A stretch of DNA of 11,006 bases from Promethearchaeota archaeon (GTDB lineage: Archaea; Asgardarchaeota; Lokiarchaeia; Sigyniarchaeales; SOKP01): the NCBI GenBank assembly GCA_030605895.1, contig JAUWHL010000301.1, positions 1 to 11,006 on the forward strand, in the 5' to 3' direction. The translations under genes were made by a program, and so were the position numbers. A model generated the notes under the pieces. The model did no database searches. It saw nothing but the letters and a program-made list of their open reading frames with translations, and was not told the DNA's origin. Of the stretch, positions 1 to 7,411 are shown in pieces (within the stretch, counting starts at the first letter, position 1; each line of letters opens with the position of its first letter).

Positions 1-34
1 TATAATTTGAGAGGGTCTTTTGTTCTAATTGCAT
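1..34 (-). CDS. Possible 5' end of a minus-strand gene cut by the left edge
   Basis: On the minus strand an ATG at 34-32 opens a frame that stays open to the edge and reads MQLEQKTLSNY. A purine-rich TTTAGGGATATAA lies just upstream and could act as a weak ribosome binding site. Only 11 codons are visible, so no family can be named and the frame may be chance in AT-rich DNA. The rest of the stretch up to 148 shows only AT-rich non-coding sequence downstream of the methyltransferase gene. Confidence 0.15.
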   Translation of the reverse strand, partial: MQLEQKTLSNY

Positions 35-148
35 TTATATCCCTAAATCTTATCAATCATTCGTTTTAATTTAAAATATAATTGTTTTATTTATATTTAT
101 TAAAGGTTTTATTATTTTTTATTCCAGAATTTCTTGAATTGAATAGAT

Positions 149-985
149 TTAAATAAATTTCATTAAATGATTCTTAGAATTAGAAGAAAATAGAAGCTCA
201 CTTTTTTTTTTATCTTGAAATCTCTTAATAGCTACATCTAAATATTCTTTATTCGAGTCAATTCCAATAAACTTTCGATTTAAAATACTGCATACAATTC
301 CTGTTGTACCAGAACCAACAAAAGGATCTAATACCCAATCACCCTTATTCGAAGAAGATGATATTATTCTATTTAATAACTCCAATGGTTTTTGTGTTGG
401 ATGTTTACCAAATTCTTTCTCATACTTAGGCATTAAAGGAATTGACCAGACACTTCTCATTTGCTTATCCTTATTCTTCAATTTATCTTTAGGGTTATTC
501 CAAAACTTCATTTTCTCATAATTAAATGTATGGTGTGAGGTTTTAGATTTACGAGCCCATAATACTATTTCATGGCTATGTGTAAAGTATTTGCATGATA
601 AATTAGGTGGAGCATTCGGTTTGTACATCACAATATCATTAATTACATCATAACCATTTTTCTCTAAAAGATAACCCACTTTGTAGATAATATGCAAAGT
701 TCCAGAAACCCACATACTACCATTTTTATTTAAAACTCTTTTACAAGCTTTTAACCAAGAATCTGTAAAATTAATATCTTCATCGAAACCTTTTGATTTA
801 TCCCATTTCCCTTTATTAACTGAAACCATCCTCCCTGATGAACAAGTAATTCCATCATTTGATAAGAAATAAGGTGGATCAGCAAAAATTAAATCAAATT
901 TTCTATCTTCAAATTGATTAAGTACCTTTAAAATGTCTCCATGATATAATATAAAATCTTTCTCATCAAAATAAGGCTTTATCAT
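149..985 (-). CDS. Beta-class DNA adenine (N6) methyltransferase, DpnA / M.DpnIIB-like
   Basis: This is an S-adenosylmethionine-dependent DNA methyltransferase, most likely forming N6-methyladenine. The 278-aa protein has catalytic motif IV (DPPY, residues 36-39) before the cofactor-binding motif I (DPFVGSGTTG, 220-229), which is the beta-class order. HPTQKP lies at 195-200. The stretch after DPPY (FLSNDGI, then VSVNKGKWDK) and a later NLSCKYFTHS...LWARK match, from memory, the DpnA / M.DpnIIB type, whose known target is GATC and which can also act on single-stranded DNA. Specificity in this subfamily varies, so GATC is only a proposal. Length is normal and all motifs are intact. The ATG at 985-983 is the natural start, and no clear Shine-Dalgarno precedes it. 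The gene is divergent from the MoxR cassette across 160 bp. No restriction endonuclease is visible, so it is an orphan within this window. The C-terminal tail (about 258-278) is lysine- and serine-rich and probably variable. Confidence 0.9.
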   Translation of the reverse strand: MIKPYFDEKDFILYHGDILKVLNQFEDRKFDLIFADPPYFLSNDGITCSSGRMVSVNKGKWDKSKGFDEDINFTDSWLKACKRVLNKNGSMWVSGTLHIIYKVGYLLEKNGYDVINDIVMYKPNAPPNLSCKYFTHSHEIVLWARKSKTSHHTFNYEKMKFWNNPKDKLKNKDKQMRSVWSIPLMPKYEKEFGKHPTQKPLELLNRIISSSSNKGDWVLDPFVGSGTTGIVCSILNRKFIGIDSNKEYLDVAIKRFQDKKKSELLFSSNSKNHLMKFI

Positions 986-1145
986 ATCTAGATAAATATC
1001 TCTTAGGAACTATAAAAATTCAATCAAACTGGTTAAGAAAATATAATATCTTTTAATTATTAACTTTAAAGTTTAATATTAACAAACACTTAATATTCAT
1101 GTAAGAAAATCGTAACCTTATTCAAAATGCTTTAGAGATATAAAC
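986..1145. promoter_or_regulatory. Divergent promoter region between methyltransferase and MoxR gene
   Basis: These 160 bp must hold the start signals for both divergent genes. A TATA-like run (ATATAATATC, near 1041-1050) could serve the minus-strand gene. TTAATATT runs near 1073-1080 and 1091-1098 could serve the plus-strand gene. A perfect 12-bp palindrome, AACTTTAAAGTT, lies at 1062-1073 in the middle and could be a site for a dimeric regulator. In such AT-rich DNA every one of these matches may be chance. Neither gene has a convincing SD, which fits leaderless or short-leader transcripts. Confidence 0.35.
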
Positions 1146-2087
1146 ATGATAAATAAACAACGGTTTGAAGAGTTATTTAATCAGCACGTTATTAAAGATA
1201 TTTCTGAAGAACAAATTGATATCGTTCTTTCTGGTCAGTATGGTAAAGCGTTAGAACTACTAAGAGATGCAGAATCAACAGGCTTATTTCCTGCTCTAGT
1301 TGGACCGCCTGGCGTTGGAAAAACCATATTGTGTCGATATTTTGCTAGTTTAAGGGCGAAGGAAAACAAAAACAAGAGCTTTCAATGGTTAACTATGGAT
1401 GAGAGCATTAAACCATCTCATTTTATTGGTTCGTTTGATCCCGCAATTACGTTAAAGAAAGGATTTGTATTAGAAGCTTTTAATCCCGGGCCATTATTAA
1501 ACGCAATGCTAGAAGGGGGTACTTTTCTGGCTAATGAAATTAATAGGGCTACAGAATATTCTCAAAATACGTTATTAGAACCCTTAGAGGAAGCATCCAT
1601 TGCTATTCCCCATTTAGGGCGAATAAAAGCAGATAAAGAATTTTTTTTTATATGTGCAATGAATCCTGAAGAATTATCTGGGACTCATCGCTTATCTGAA
1701 GCTTTAAAAGATAGAATAAAAGTTTGGATCAAACTAACTTATCCGGATAAATCCACTGAATTAGATATAATAAGAATTAATTTACCTGAACACTTTATTA
1801 TTGAGGAATCTGAATTAGAATTAATATATTCAATTATTAAAGAAACAAGACAAAATAAAATTGATATTGACATTCCTGCTTCTATAAGAGCTGGAATTGC
1901 TATTGCTAAATTATTAGCAAGAAAAAGACTAGTAGAAAAAGAAGAAAAAGTGAAAGAAAAAGAATCTGTGTATGTTTATCTATCAGAAATTGCTCGTCAC
2001 GTTTTATTGGGAAGTTTAAAGCCTAAACCTGGAGTAAAAGTCGAAACCGTTATAGAAAATATTATTCTTAAGACCTTAGGAGGGTAA
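1146..2087 (+). CDS. MoxR-family AAA+ ATPase
   Basis: This is an AAA+ ATPase of the MoxR group, expected to form a ring that remodels or matures partner proteins together with a VWA-domain protein. Walker A is GPPGVGKT at residues 53-60. The Walker B region is GGTFLANEINRA at 124-135. The EINRA signature is typical of MoxR and CbbQ relatives, but the first acidic residue of the usual DE pair is Asn (N130-E131). Sensor 1 follows (FFFICAMNPEE, about 167-176), then LSEALKDRI (183-191), whose DR matches the MoxR pattern. A C-terminal lid with a Lys/Glu-rich helix near 255-272 completes 313 residues, a normal MoxR length. The downstream VWA gene starts 4 nt after the stop, with its SD inside the last codons of this gene, so the two are co-transcribed and probably coupled in translation. 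The ATG at 1146 has no strong SD, which suits the first gene of a transcript. Confidence 0.9.
   Translation: MINKQRFEELFNQHVIKDISEEQIDIVLSGQYGKALELLRDAESTGLFPALVGPPGVGKTILCRYFASLRAKENKNKSFQWLTMDESIKPSHFIGSFDPAITLKKGFVLEAFNPGPLLNAMLEGGTFLANEINRATEYSQNTLLEPLEEASIAIPHLGRIKADKEFFFICAMNPEELSGTHRLSEALKDRIKVWIKLTYPDKSTELDIIRINLPEHFIIEESELELIYSIIKETRQNKIDIDIPASIRAGIAIAKLLARKRLVEKEEKVKEKESVYVYLSEIARHVLLGSLKPKPGVKVETVIENIILKTLGG
2078..2083 (+). promoter_or_regulatory. Strong Shine-Dalgarno site that fixes a TTG start
   Basis: AGGAGG lies in the last codons of the MoxR gene, 8 nt before TTG at 2092-2094. That spacing is ideal for TTG and poorer for the in-frame GTG at 2098. It is therefore the main reason to start the VWA gene at a non-ATG codon. 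Confidence 0.8.
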
Positions 2088-2091
2088 ATTA

Positions 2092-4581
2092 TTGGGAGTG
2101 TTTCCTGAAAACCCATGCGAGTTTGCAGTAGAGTTTATAAGAAGGATGAGAAATCATCCAGATATAATCCAAATGCCATCATCACGGCAAGTGTTATCAA
2201 TACCAAATTTAATCATATCAAGATTTTATCGTAAAGGATCAATTACACCAAATGATTTTATTGAAATAGGTACTGTCACCTCATTTCCAGATAACCAAAA
2301 TTTAGCAAAAGATATAGCCTTTGAGATTCTCTTTCCAAATTATAAGAAGGACTTAATGAAATCATTCTTTGTTGAGAGTGAGATTGATAATTTTGAGGAT
2401 GAATTGAAAAATTCCGGGATCAAATCAGAATTAGACCAATTCCAAGACCTAATAGATGAGATTGAATTATCAAAATCATTTGATACAGATATGATTCAGC
2501 AATTAGAAGAATTCATGGAACAATTAAATCAAAAGAGAAATGAAGAACCCTATAAATCTGCGCTTAATTTCTTCAATGATAATTCTGAGTTATACAAAGA
2601 AGAAATAACTTCATTTGAGAAATTACTTGAAGAAGCAAAAAATAGAATGATTCAAAAGATTAATTCCTTAGATCCAAAGGACCTCAAAGCTGGTAGTAAC
2701 TTAGGATTAAATGATTTAATTCAAGAACAATCTTTAAGGGAATGGGAAAGAATTACAAGTAAAGCTCTAAATAATCAAAATATTGAGGTTGATCTAAATA
2801 ATCTGTTAAAATCAGGAAATCTCGAGGATTTACTTCAATCCATGAAATTTCTAAAAGAAACAGGGGGGATTCCTAAAGAAAAATTAGATAATCTAAAAAA
2901 TGAGCTTCAAAATAAAATTAGTAATTTAGATCAATTATTTCAATCAGCAAAACAGTTAGGAGAACCTCCCAATTTTAATCAAGATGATATATTAAACAAT
3001 AGCATTAATCAATCTTCATTTGAACATAATTATAACTTAGCAAATTCACTTGATCAATTTTTTGGCACTAATCTCAGATCTTCTTTAATAGATAAATATG
3101 ATCAGCAGATTAAAAATACCCAAATGAAGCTTTCGCTTGAGACCTTAACAAAAACTGCATTTGCAAACAAATCGTGGAACTCATTATTCAATCAAGCACT
3201 TCAAAATGCTATAAAAGAAGCGATGTCTCAAAACAAAAAATTTGAGGCTTTCAAATCTCTTACCAATCAAATGCAACAACTTATGAATAGTTGTCCAAAT
3301 ATGCACTGTAGCCAAAAAATGGCGCAAAGTATTCCAAATCTTACCTCTTTAACTTTAGAATCTTGTGAAACGCCATATCAACTAAGAAATGCTACCGAAT
3401 TCTTAAGAAAAATAGGGTTGAATCCAGAATCTCAAGTTATAAAAGAAATTGGAAAAAAACTTGATATGCCTGAAGATGAAATCTTTGAATTAATCGAACC
3501 GACTTACCAATTACTCAAAAAATTAGTAGAGAAAAAAAAAGCAGATTATCAAAGATTAAGTAACTTAATGAATCAAATTCAAGATCAATTAAACCCTGAG
3601 AGAATAAAAGAATTGACCGCTACAGCCCTAGCTTCTGATAACAGAGATGCTTTAGGAGCTCTTGGAAATTTTAATTTAAGTGAAGCGTTGAAAAGTGCTC
3701 AACAAATAGGAGGTCAAGAAGGGGAGAATAAGATGATTTCCTGTTTATCTGCGGGGAGTGGAGAAAATCTACTTAAACAATGGTTTATTCATCGAAAAAA
3801 TCTATCAGAAGCAACAAAGCAAAAAGTAAAAGAATTAGCAAAAAAAATGTTGGTTGAATTAGGTATTTATTATTCACGAGCACATTTAGGTAGTTCTACA
3901 ACAGGTCCAATCCCAATTAATATAGTAAGACCGTATTCAATAGGAGATGATTTTGAAAATATTGACCTGGAGGAAACCATAAATAACATCTTAGAAAAAG
4001 GTAAAAAATTAGATCATATACAATATGATGATTTCTATGTTTTTGAAACGGCAAAAGGGCTTCGGACTGCTTGTTTTGAACTTGACATCTCGGGTAGTAT
4101 GACTGGAGATAAACTCGTTTACATGGCAATATCTGCTACAATGTTGATATATTCTCTAAGAAGAGATGAATTTGGTATAACTTTTTTCGAATCTAATACT
4201 CATGTTTTAAAAAACTTAGATGAAGAAGTAAATTTAGAGAAGATTGCAGATGAACTTCTTTCAATTAAAGCAAAAGGTGGAACACGATTACAAAGCGCCC
4301 TTGAATGGGCAAATAAACAATTTAAAGATCACTCGAATTCACGTGAAAAATTAAATGTATTATTTACTGATGCTGAAGTTTTTGATATTAAAGAGGCTTT
4401 AATAGAATTTAGGAAAATGCGTTCATTAGGTGTAGATTTCATTCTAGTTTGTCCTGAAACATCCTATAATTTAAAGGAGGCTAAAAAAATGGTAAAAATA
4501 GCTGGAGGGCAGTTGCTTTCTATTAAGAATTGGGAAGATTTTCCCAAATTATTTTCCGATATTATTAATTCAAGATTTTAA
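2092..4581 (+). CDS. Long helical protein with C-terminal VWA (MIDAS) domain, MoxR partner
   Basis: The 829-aa protein ends in a von Willebrand factor A domain (about 655-829) with a complete metal-ion-dependent adhesion site: D665-x-S667-x-S669 (DISGSM), T731 (KGGTR) and D760 (FTDAE). Such domains bind protein ligands through a divalent metal and are the standard partners of MoxR ATPases. Residues about 60-640 are mostly alpha-helical, rich in Gln, Asn, Glu and Lys, with likely coiled-coil stretches (for example about 130-330 and 470-510). No known enzyme motif was recognised there. A small cysteine cluster, C401-PNMH-C406, with another Cys at 425, could bind metal but is not a recognised finger. 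No signal peptide or membrane segment is seen, so it should be cytoplasmic. The start is TTG at 2092, chosen because of the SD 8 nt upstream. The last 13 codons are duplicated in degenerate form just before the next gene. VWA assignment is firm; the role of the long N-terminal part is unknown. Confidence 0.88.
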   Translation: MGVFPENPCEFAVEFIRRMRNHPDIIQMPSSRQVLSIPNLIISRFYRKGSITPNDFIEIGTVTSFPDNQNLAKDIAFEILFPNYKKDLMKSFFVESEIDNFEDELKNSGIKSELDQFQDLIDEIELSKSFDTDMIQQLEEFMEQLNQKRNEEPYKSALNFFNDNSELYKEEITSFEKLLEEAKNRMIQKINSLDPKDLKAGSNLGLNDLIQEQSLREWERITSKALNNQNIEVDLNNLLKSGNLEDLLQSMKFLKETGGIPKEKLDNLKNELQNKISNLDQLFQSAKQLGEPPNFNQDDILNNSINQSSFEHNYNLANSLDQFFGTNLRSSLIDKYDQQIKNTQMKLSLETLTKTAFANKSWNSLFNQALQNAIKEAMSQNKKFEAFKSLTNQMQQLMNSCPNMHCSQKMAQSIPNLTSLTLESCETPYQLRNATEFLRKIGLNPESQVIKEIGKKLDMPEDEIFELIEPTYQLLKKLVEKKKADYQRLSNLMNQIQDQLNPERIKELTATALASDNRDALGALGNFNLSEALKSAQQIGGQEGENKMISCLSAGSGENLLKQWFIHRKNLSEATKQKVKELAKKMLVELGIYYSRAHLGSSTTGPIPINIVRPYSIGDDFENIDLEETINNILEKGKKLDHIQYDDFYVFETAKGLRTACFELDISGSMTGDKLVYMAISATMLIYSLRRDEFGITFFESNTHVLKNLDEEVNLEKIADELLSIKAKGGTRLQSALEWANKQFKDHSNSREKLNVLFTDAEVFDIKEALIEFRKMRSLGVDFILVCPETSYNLKEAKKMVKIAGGQLLSIKNWEDFPKLFSDIINSRF

Positions 4582-4583
4582 AA
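4541..4583 (+). repeat. Direct repeat, copy A (3' end of the VWA gene)
   Basis: The last codons and stop of the VWA gene form one arm of a 43-bp ungapped direct repeat. The other arm is at 4734-4776, 193 bp downstream, and 36 of 43 positions are identical by hand alignment. This arm is inside the intact gene and encodes PKLFSDIINSRF plus the stop. Confidence 0.8.
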
Positions 4584-4693
4584 GGCTACATTTCTACTAT
4601 AAATTCTAATTGTAGATGAATTTTCCCTAAAATAAGTTTTTAAAATAAAATTTTTTGATGATACTGTATTTCTATATGATTGACACTTATTAA

Positions 4694-4702
4694 TATATAA
4701 AG
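4694..4702 (+). promoter_or_regulatory. Candidate archaeal TATA box upstream of the SWIM gene
   Basis: TATATAAAG stands out in the 197-bp gap (4582-4778) between the VWA and SWIM genes. Archaeal transcription would begin about 25 nt downstream, near 4725, giving a leader of roughly 50 nt before ATG 4779. The SWIM gene has no SD, so a separate promoter is reasonable. The motif is common in AT-rich DNA, so this is weak evidence. Confidence 0.25.
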
Positions 4703-4733
4703 TAAAGCAGATATAAAGAAAAATAAAAAAAAA

Positions 4734-4776
4734 TTCCCAAATTAATTTCAGAAATAATAAAATCAAGATTCTAAAA
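4734..4776 (+). pseudogene. Relic 3' end of a second VWA-gene paralogue (direct repeat, copy B)
   Basis: This segment matches 4541-4583 at 36 of 43 positions without gaps. Read in the equivalent frame it gives PKLISEIIKSRF and then TAA (4772-4774), against PKLFSDIINSRF and TAA in the intact gene. Six of the seven differences are at third codon positions, and the protein changes are Phe to Ile, Asp to Glu and Asn to Lys. That pattern means the copy evolved as coding sequence before being lost, so it is the tail of a diverged paralogue and not a recent copying slip. An in-frame TAA at 4724-4726 and loss of similarity upstream show the rest is gone or decayed. Its stop lies 4 nt before the SWIM start, so a VWA gene may once have directly preceded that gene. 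Confidence 0.65.
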
Positions 4777-4778
4777 TA

Positions 4779-7133
4779 ATGGTAAAAAAATCAATATCAA
4801 GTTTTATAATTGATAAATTTGGTTTAAATTTATATCAAAAATCACTTAGATTTCTTACTAATAAAATCAATATAATTGATGTCGAAGAAGATCCAATAAA
4901 TATAAGAAGTATCATTTTAGATAATGAACGTGAATTTCATCTAATAATAGATGAGAAGAATAATGAAATCTTTCATGACTGCCCCTCATTTCTGATTCAT
5001 CCTGAAAGAGAAAAAAAAATTTGTGTTCATTTAATTAAATTTTTATTAGTTATTAAAAGTAGTATTGCTCAGAATATCTTAGAAAATTTAAAATCTTACA
5101 CTTTAACGTCTGAAGATATTGGTTCACATAAAAAAAGAAAAAATTTTCTTCTATTAGCTAATAGTTGTTTTGATAATAATAATTGTGTTGAAGCACTCAG
5201 CTATTTAAATAAAGCAATTTTTAATCAGTTCGATAGTGAAGATATTATTAAGACTTACTTAAATACTGCAATTGACAATAATTTATTCATCGAATTCTTT
5301 GAATTTTTAAAAAATGGATATGAAAATGAATTAGAGACTTACATCTTAAAATTTAATAGTAATATAGAAAAAGGTTTTATAAAATTCTTAAATTCAATAT
5401 CCGAATATTCTTTTTTTGACCTTCTTAAAATCATTGAATCCATGGATAAAATGTTTGAATTTAAGAAAATTTCATTTTTGGCATCAGAATTTGATAAACT
5501 GAACAAATTGGTAAAATCTCCAAATTTTAATAATAATTATTTTTCTATTTATCTAATAAAACGAAATTACAATGAATTTATAAACTTAAATCCAAAATTT
5601 ACAGAAATTTTTTCTCAAGTTCAACTAGAATCTCTAAAAAGTAAACTTATAAATTATTTCTTCTCTGAAATTGATAATTTTTGTGTGATAGACAAGTTAA
5701 AACTATTGAAAAAGCAATTTCAGGTTATAAATATTCCTAAAAAAACCTTTTATGATGAATATAAGAGATATAAAAAAGAAATACAAGAATTAGAGAAAAA
5801 AGTTTATCTCAAAAAATTTTCATTTTTAAAATTATTGATGGAGAAATACAATATAATAAAAACAAAAGGAGAGTTCAGAAAAAAGAGAAATACCTATATT
5901 GTAAAACATAGCGAAGACAATTTAAAAAATCCTGTATATAATTACATTATTTCTCGTATTGGTTTTTTTGGATTAAATGAACAAACGATTAAATCTTCTG
6001 AAATTGGTATTAATTATTATATTATGAAAGAGTTATTCTTAGACGATATAAGTAGTTTTCAAGATGTATTTTATTATAGGCAACAGTTCTGGGGAGAAAT
6101 GGAAGATTATGAAATAAAATCAATCGATGGATTATCTTTATCAAGTGAAATTATTGAATATAGTTACGATATTGATTATAAATATTCAGATGATTTAATG
6201 ATTATTGAATGGGATTTAGCACATAAACCATTTCAAGGAAGTATAGTTAATGCTTATGGATCTCAAATAATAATTCCCGATTATAATAACCCATTATTTC
6301 ATGATCTAAAACCTTTTGATTTGTGTTATTGCAAAAAAACACCTGTTAAAATCGAAAGTAAGATAATTAAAACAATTAATGTAATAAAGAAATGTTCTTT
6401 TAAAGATGCTATTAAAAGTGTTTCTAAAAGTATGGAATTTATAGAAGGGTATTATCCATTATCACTTGTAAGAGCAGTATTAAATAAGGAAATTGATCCC
6501 TTCCATGCTAATGAAATTGTGTTTCATAATCCAAATAAACTGTTTGTACCTAATTATAATGCCTTCATCAAGGCTTTTAATGAATTTTTGTTGAATTATA
6601 TTTTTAAAGAGAAAGATTATATATTTGAAGAATTAAAAAATGATATCGTCCCTAATACTAATCAAATTTTAACTTTATTAAATTTAAATAATGAATTATC
6701 TGGATTAGATCTACCCTATACTGAAATTCTAAAAAGAAGTATTTATCCGGATATTGCTTTAAAAGAATTTAAATCAAGATTTTTGAATGAAATCCATTCT
6801 ATTGTAAAAAACGTATTAAATCAACGCAAGTTTGGAAGTACAATTATATTTGATTTGAAAAAAATACAACATACTCCATTTTTTAAGTATTCCAATGAAA
6901 TTCTTGATATTAGAAAAGAAGAATTTGAATCCTCTGAAGTCTTTAGATTTTATGATAAAGATGAGGTATTATATGATATGACTGAAATTATTAAGACATA
7001 TTATGGTAAAAAATTTTTGGAGATACTTCATAAAGAGAAGAAATTAATTCTAAAACCTGAAAAGTTTAAGAAATTTCATGATTTTAGTTCAAAATTAAAT
7101 TTAAAATTAAAAATTGTGAATAAGAATAATTAA
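4779..7133 (+). CDS. SWIM-like zinc-finger protein of unknown function, third gene of the MoxR-VWA cassette
   Basis: This 784-aa protein has a SWIM-like motif near its N-terminus: H66-x-C68, thirteen residues, then C82-x-H84 followed by hydrophobic LIKFLL. SWIM domains normally read CxCx(n)CxH and bind zinc to contact DNA or proteins; here the first Cys is His, still a possible zinc ligand. Residues about 115-340 look like helical repeats (NNCVEALSYLNKAI resembles a TPR-type hairpin). Lys/Glu-rich helices follow to about 390. The C-terminal half mixes strands and helices (for example WDLAHKPFQGSIVNAYGSQI near 480) and was not assigned to any family. No signal peptide or membrane helix is evident. 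The gene is markedly more AT-rich than MoxR or CoaBC, which may reflect fast evolution. The ATG at 4779 has no SD. The ordering MoxR, VWA, SWIM protein echoes the E. coli yehL, yehP, yehQ set and suggests a joint function. Function is inferred from context only. Confidence 0.7.
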   Translation: MVKKSISSFIIDKFGLNLYQKSLRFLTNKINIIDVEEDPINIRSIILDNEREFHLIIDEKNNEIFHDCPSFLIHPEREKKICVHLIKFLLVIKSSIAQNILENLKSYTLTSEDIGSHKKRKNFLLLANSCFDNNNCVEALSYLNKAIFNQFDSEDIIKTYLNTAIDNNLFIEFFEFLKNGYENELETYILKFNSNIEKGFIKFLNSISEYSFFDLLKIIESMDKMFEFKKISFLASEFDKLNKLVKSPNFNNNYFSIYLIKRNYNEFINLNPKFTEIFSQVQLESLKSKLINYFFSEIDNFCVIDKLKLLKKQFQVINIPKKTFYDEYKRYKKEIQELEKKVYLKKFSFLKLLMEKYNIIKTKGEFRKKRNTYIVKHSEDNLKNPVYNYIISRIGFFGLNEQTIKSSEIGINYYIMKELFLDDISSFQDVFYYRQQFWGEMEDYEIKSIDGLSLSSEIIEYSYDIDYKYSDDLMIIEWDLAHKPFQGSIVNAYGSQIIIPDYNNPLFHDLKPFDLCYCKKTPVKIESKIIKTINVIKKCSFKDAIKSVSKSMEFIEGYYPLSLVRAVLNKEIDPFHANEIVFHNPNKLFVPNYNAFIKAFNEFLLNYIFKEKDYIFEELKNDIVPNTNQILTLLNLNNELSGLDLPYTEILKRSIYPDIALKEFKSRFLNEIHSIVKNVLNQRKFGSTIIFDLKKIQHTPFFKYSNEILDIRKEEFESSEVFRFYDKDEVLYDMTEIIKTYYGKKFLEILHKEKKLILKPEKFKKFHDFSSKLNLKLKIVNKNN

Positions 7134-7141
7134 GTATTAAA

Positions 7142-7272
7142 TTAATTTTTAAATTGTAACTTTCCATAAACGGCATCATGACCGGTTATAAACCAAAATT
7201 TTCCTTCCTTCCTTTATCAATTGCTTCAATTAAATTTTCAGGGATTTTATCAAAATTACTCTTTGCTTCCCG
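7142..7272 (-). pseudogene. Frameshifted C-terminal remnant of an unidentified protein gene
   Basis: The minus strand carries two consecutive protein-like segments in different frames. The upstream piece (about 7272 to 7205) reads REAKS and then NFDKIPENLIEAIDKG followed by RKE. The downstream piece (about 7213 to 7142) reads RKEGKFWFITGHDAVYGKL, then QFKN and a TAA stop. They meet at the GGAAGGAAGG run near 7202-7211, where a small insertion or deletion would join them into one tail. Upstream, an in-frame TAA (7275-7273) and AT-rich sequence end the recognisable part. The amino acid texture (FWFITGHDAVYGKL) is unlike random AT-rich translation. I do not recognise the parent family. It points head-on into the SWIM gene. 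Confidence 0.55.
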
Positions 7273-7315
7273 TTATTCAATTATGAATTTAAATAAAAAA
7301 TATTTAAGAGGATAA

Positions 7316-7340
7316 TTTTTTTAGTATCATAATTTTTTTT
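7316..7340 (+). terminator. Paired T-tracts, possible archaeal terminator
   Basis: Runs of 7 T (7316-7322) and 8 T (7333-7340) lie between the SWIM gene and CoaBC. Archaeal RNA polymerase often stops at T-rich tracts without a hairpin, so these could end the cassette transcript about 190 nt after its last gene. The remaining stretch to 7411 shows no gene and presumably holds the CoaBC promoter, although no single TATA element stands out clearly. Confidence 0.3.
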
Positions 7341-7411
7341 ATTAAAGCATAAATTTTATTTACGTAGAATCTGAAAGTTTATTTGATAATAGTAAACGAA
7401 ATTATTAAACT

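Noticed and set aside
3917..4129. Minus-strand open frame inside the VWA gene
   Set aside because: It lies wholly opposite the MIDAS-encoding region, which is clearly coding on the plus strand, and its translation shows no family features.
4590..4617. ATTTCTACTAT...TTGTAGAT resembles the 3' end of a Cas12a CRISPR repeat
   Set aside because: It occurs once, the 5-bp stem (TCTAC/GTAGA) has a 14-nt loop instead of about 4, and no second repeat or spacer is present. Chance similarity in AT-rich DNA.
4578..4766. Minus-strand open frame of 62 codons in the VWA-SWIM gap
   Set aside because: Low-complexity Phe/Leu/Ile translation of AT-rich DNA; the plus strand explains part of it as the VWA relic.
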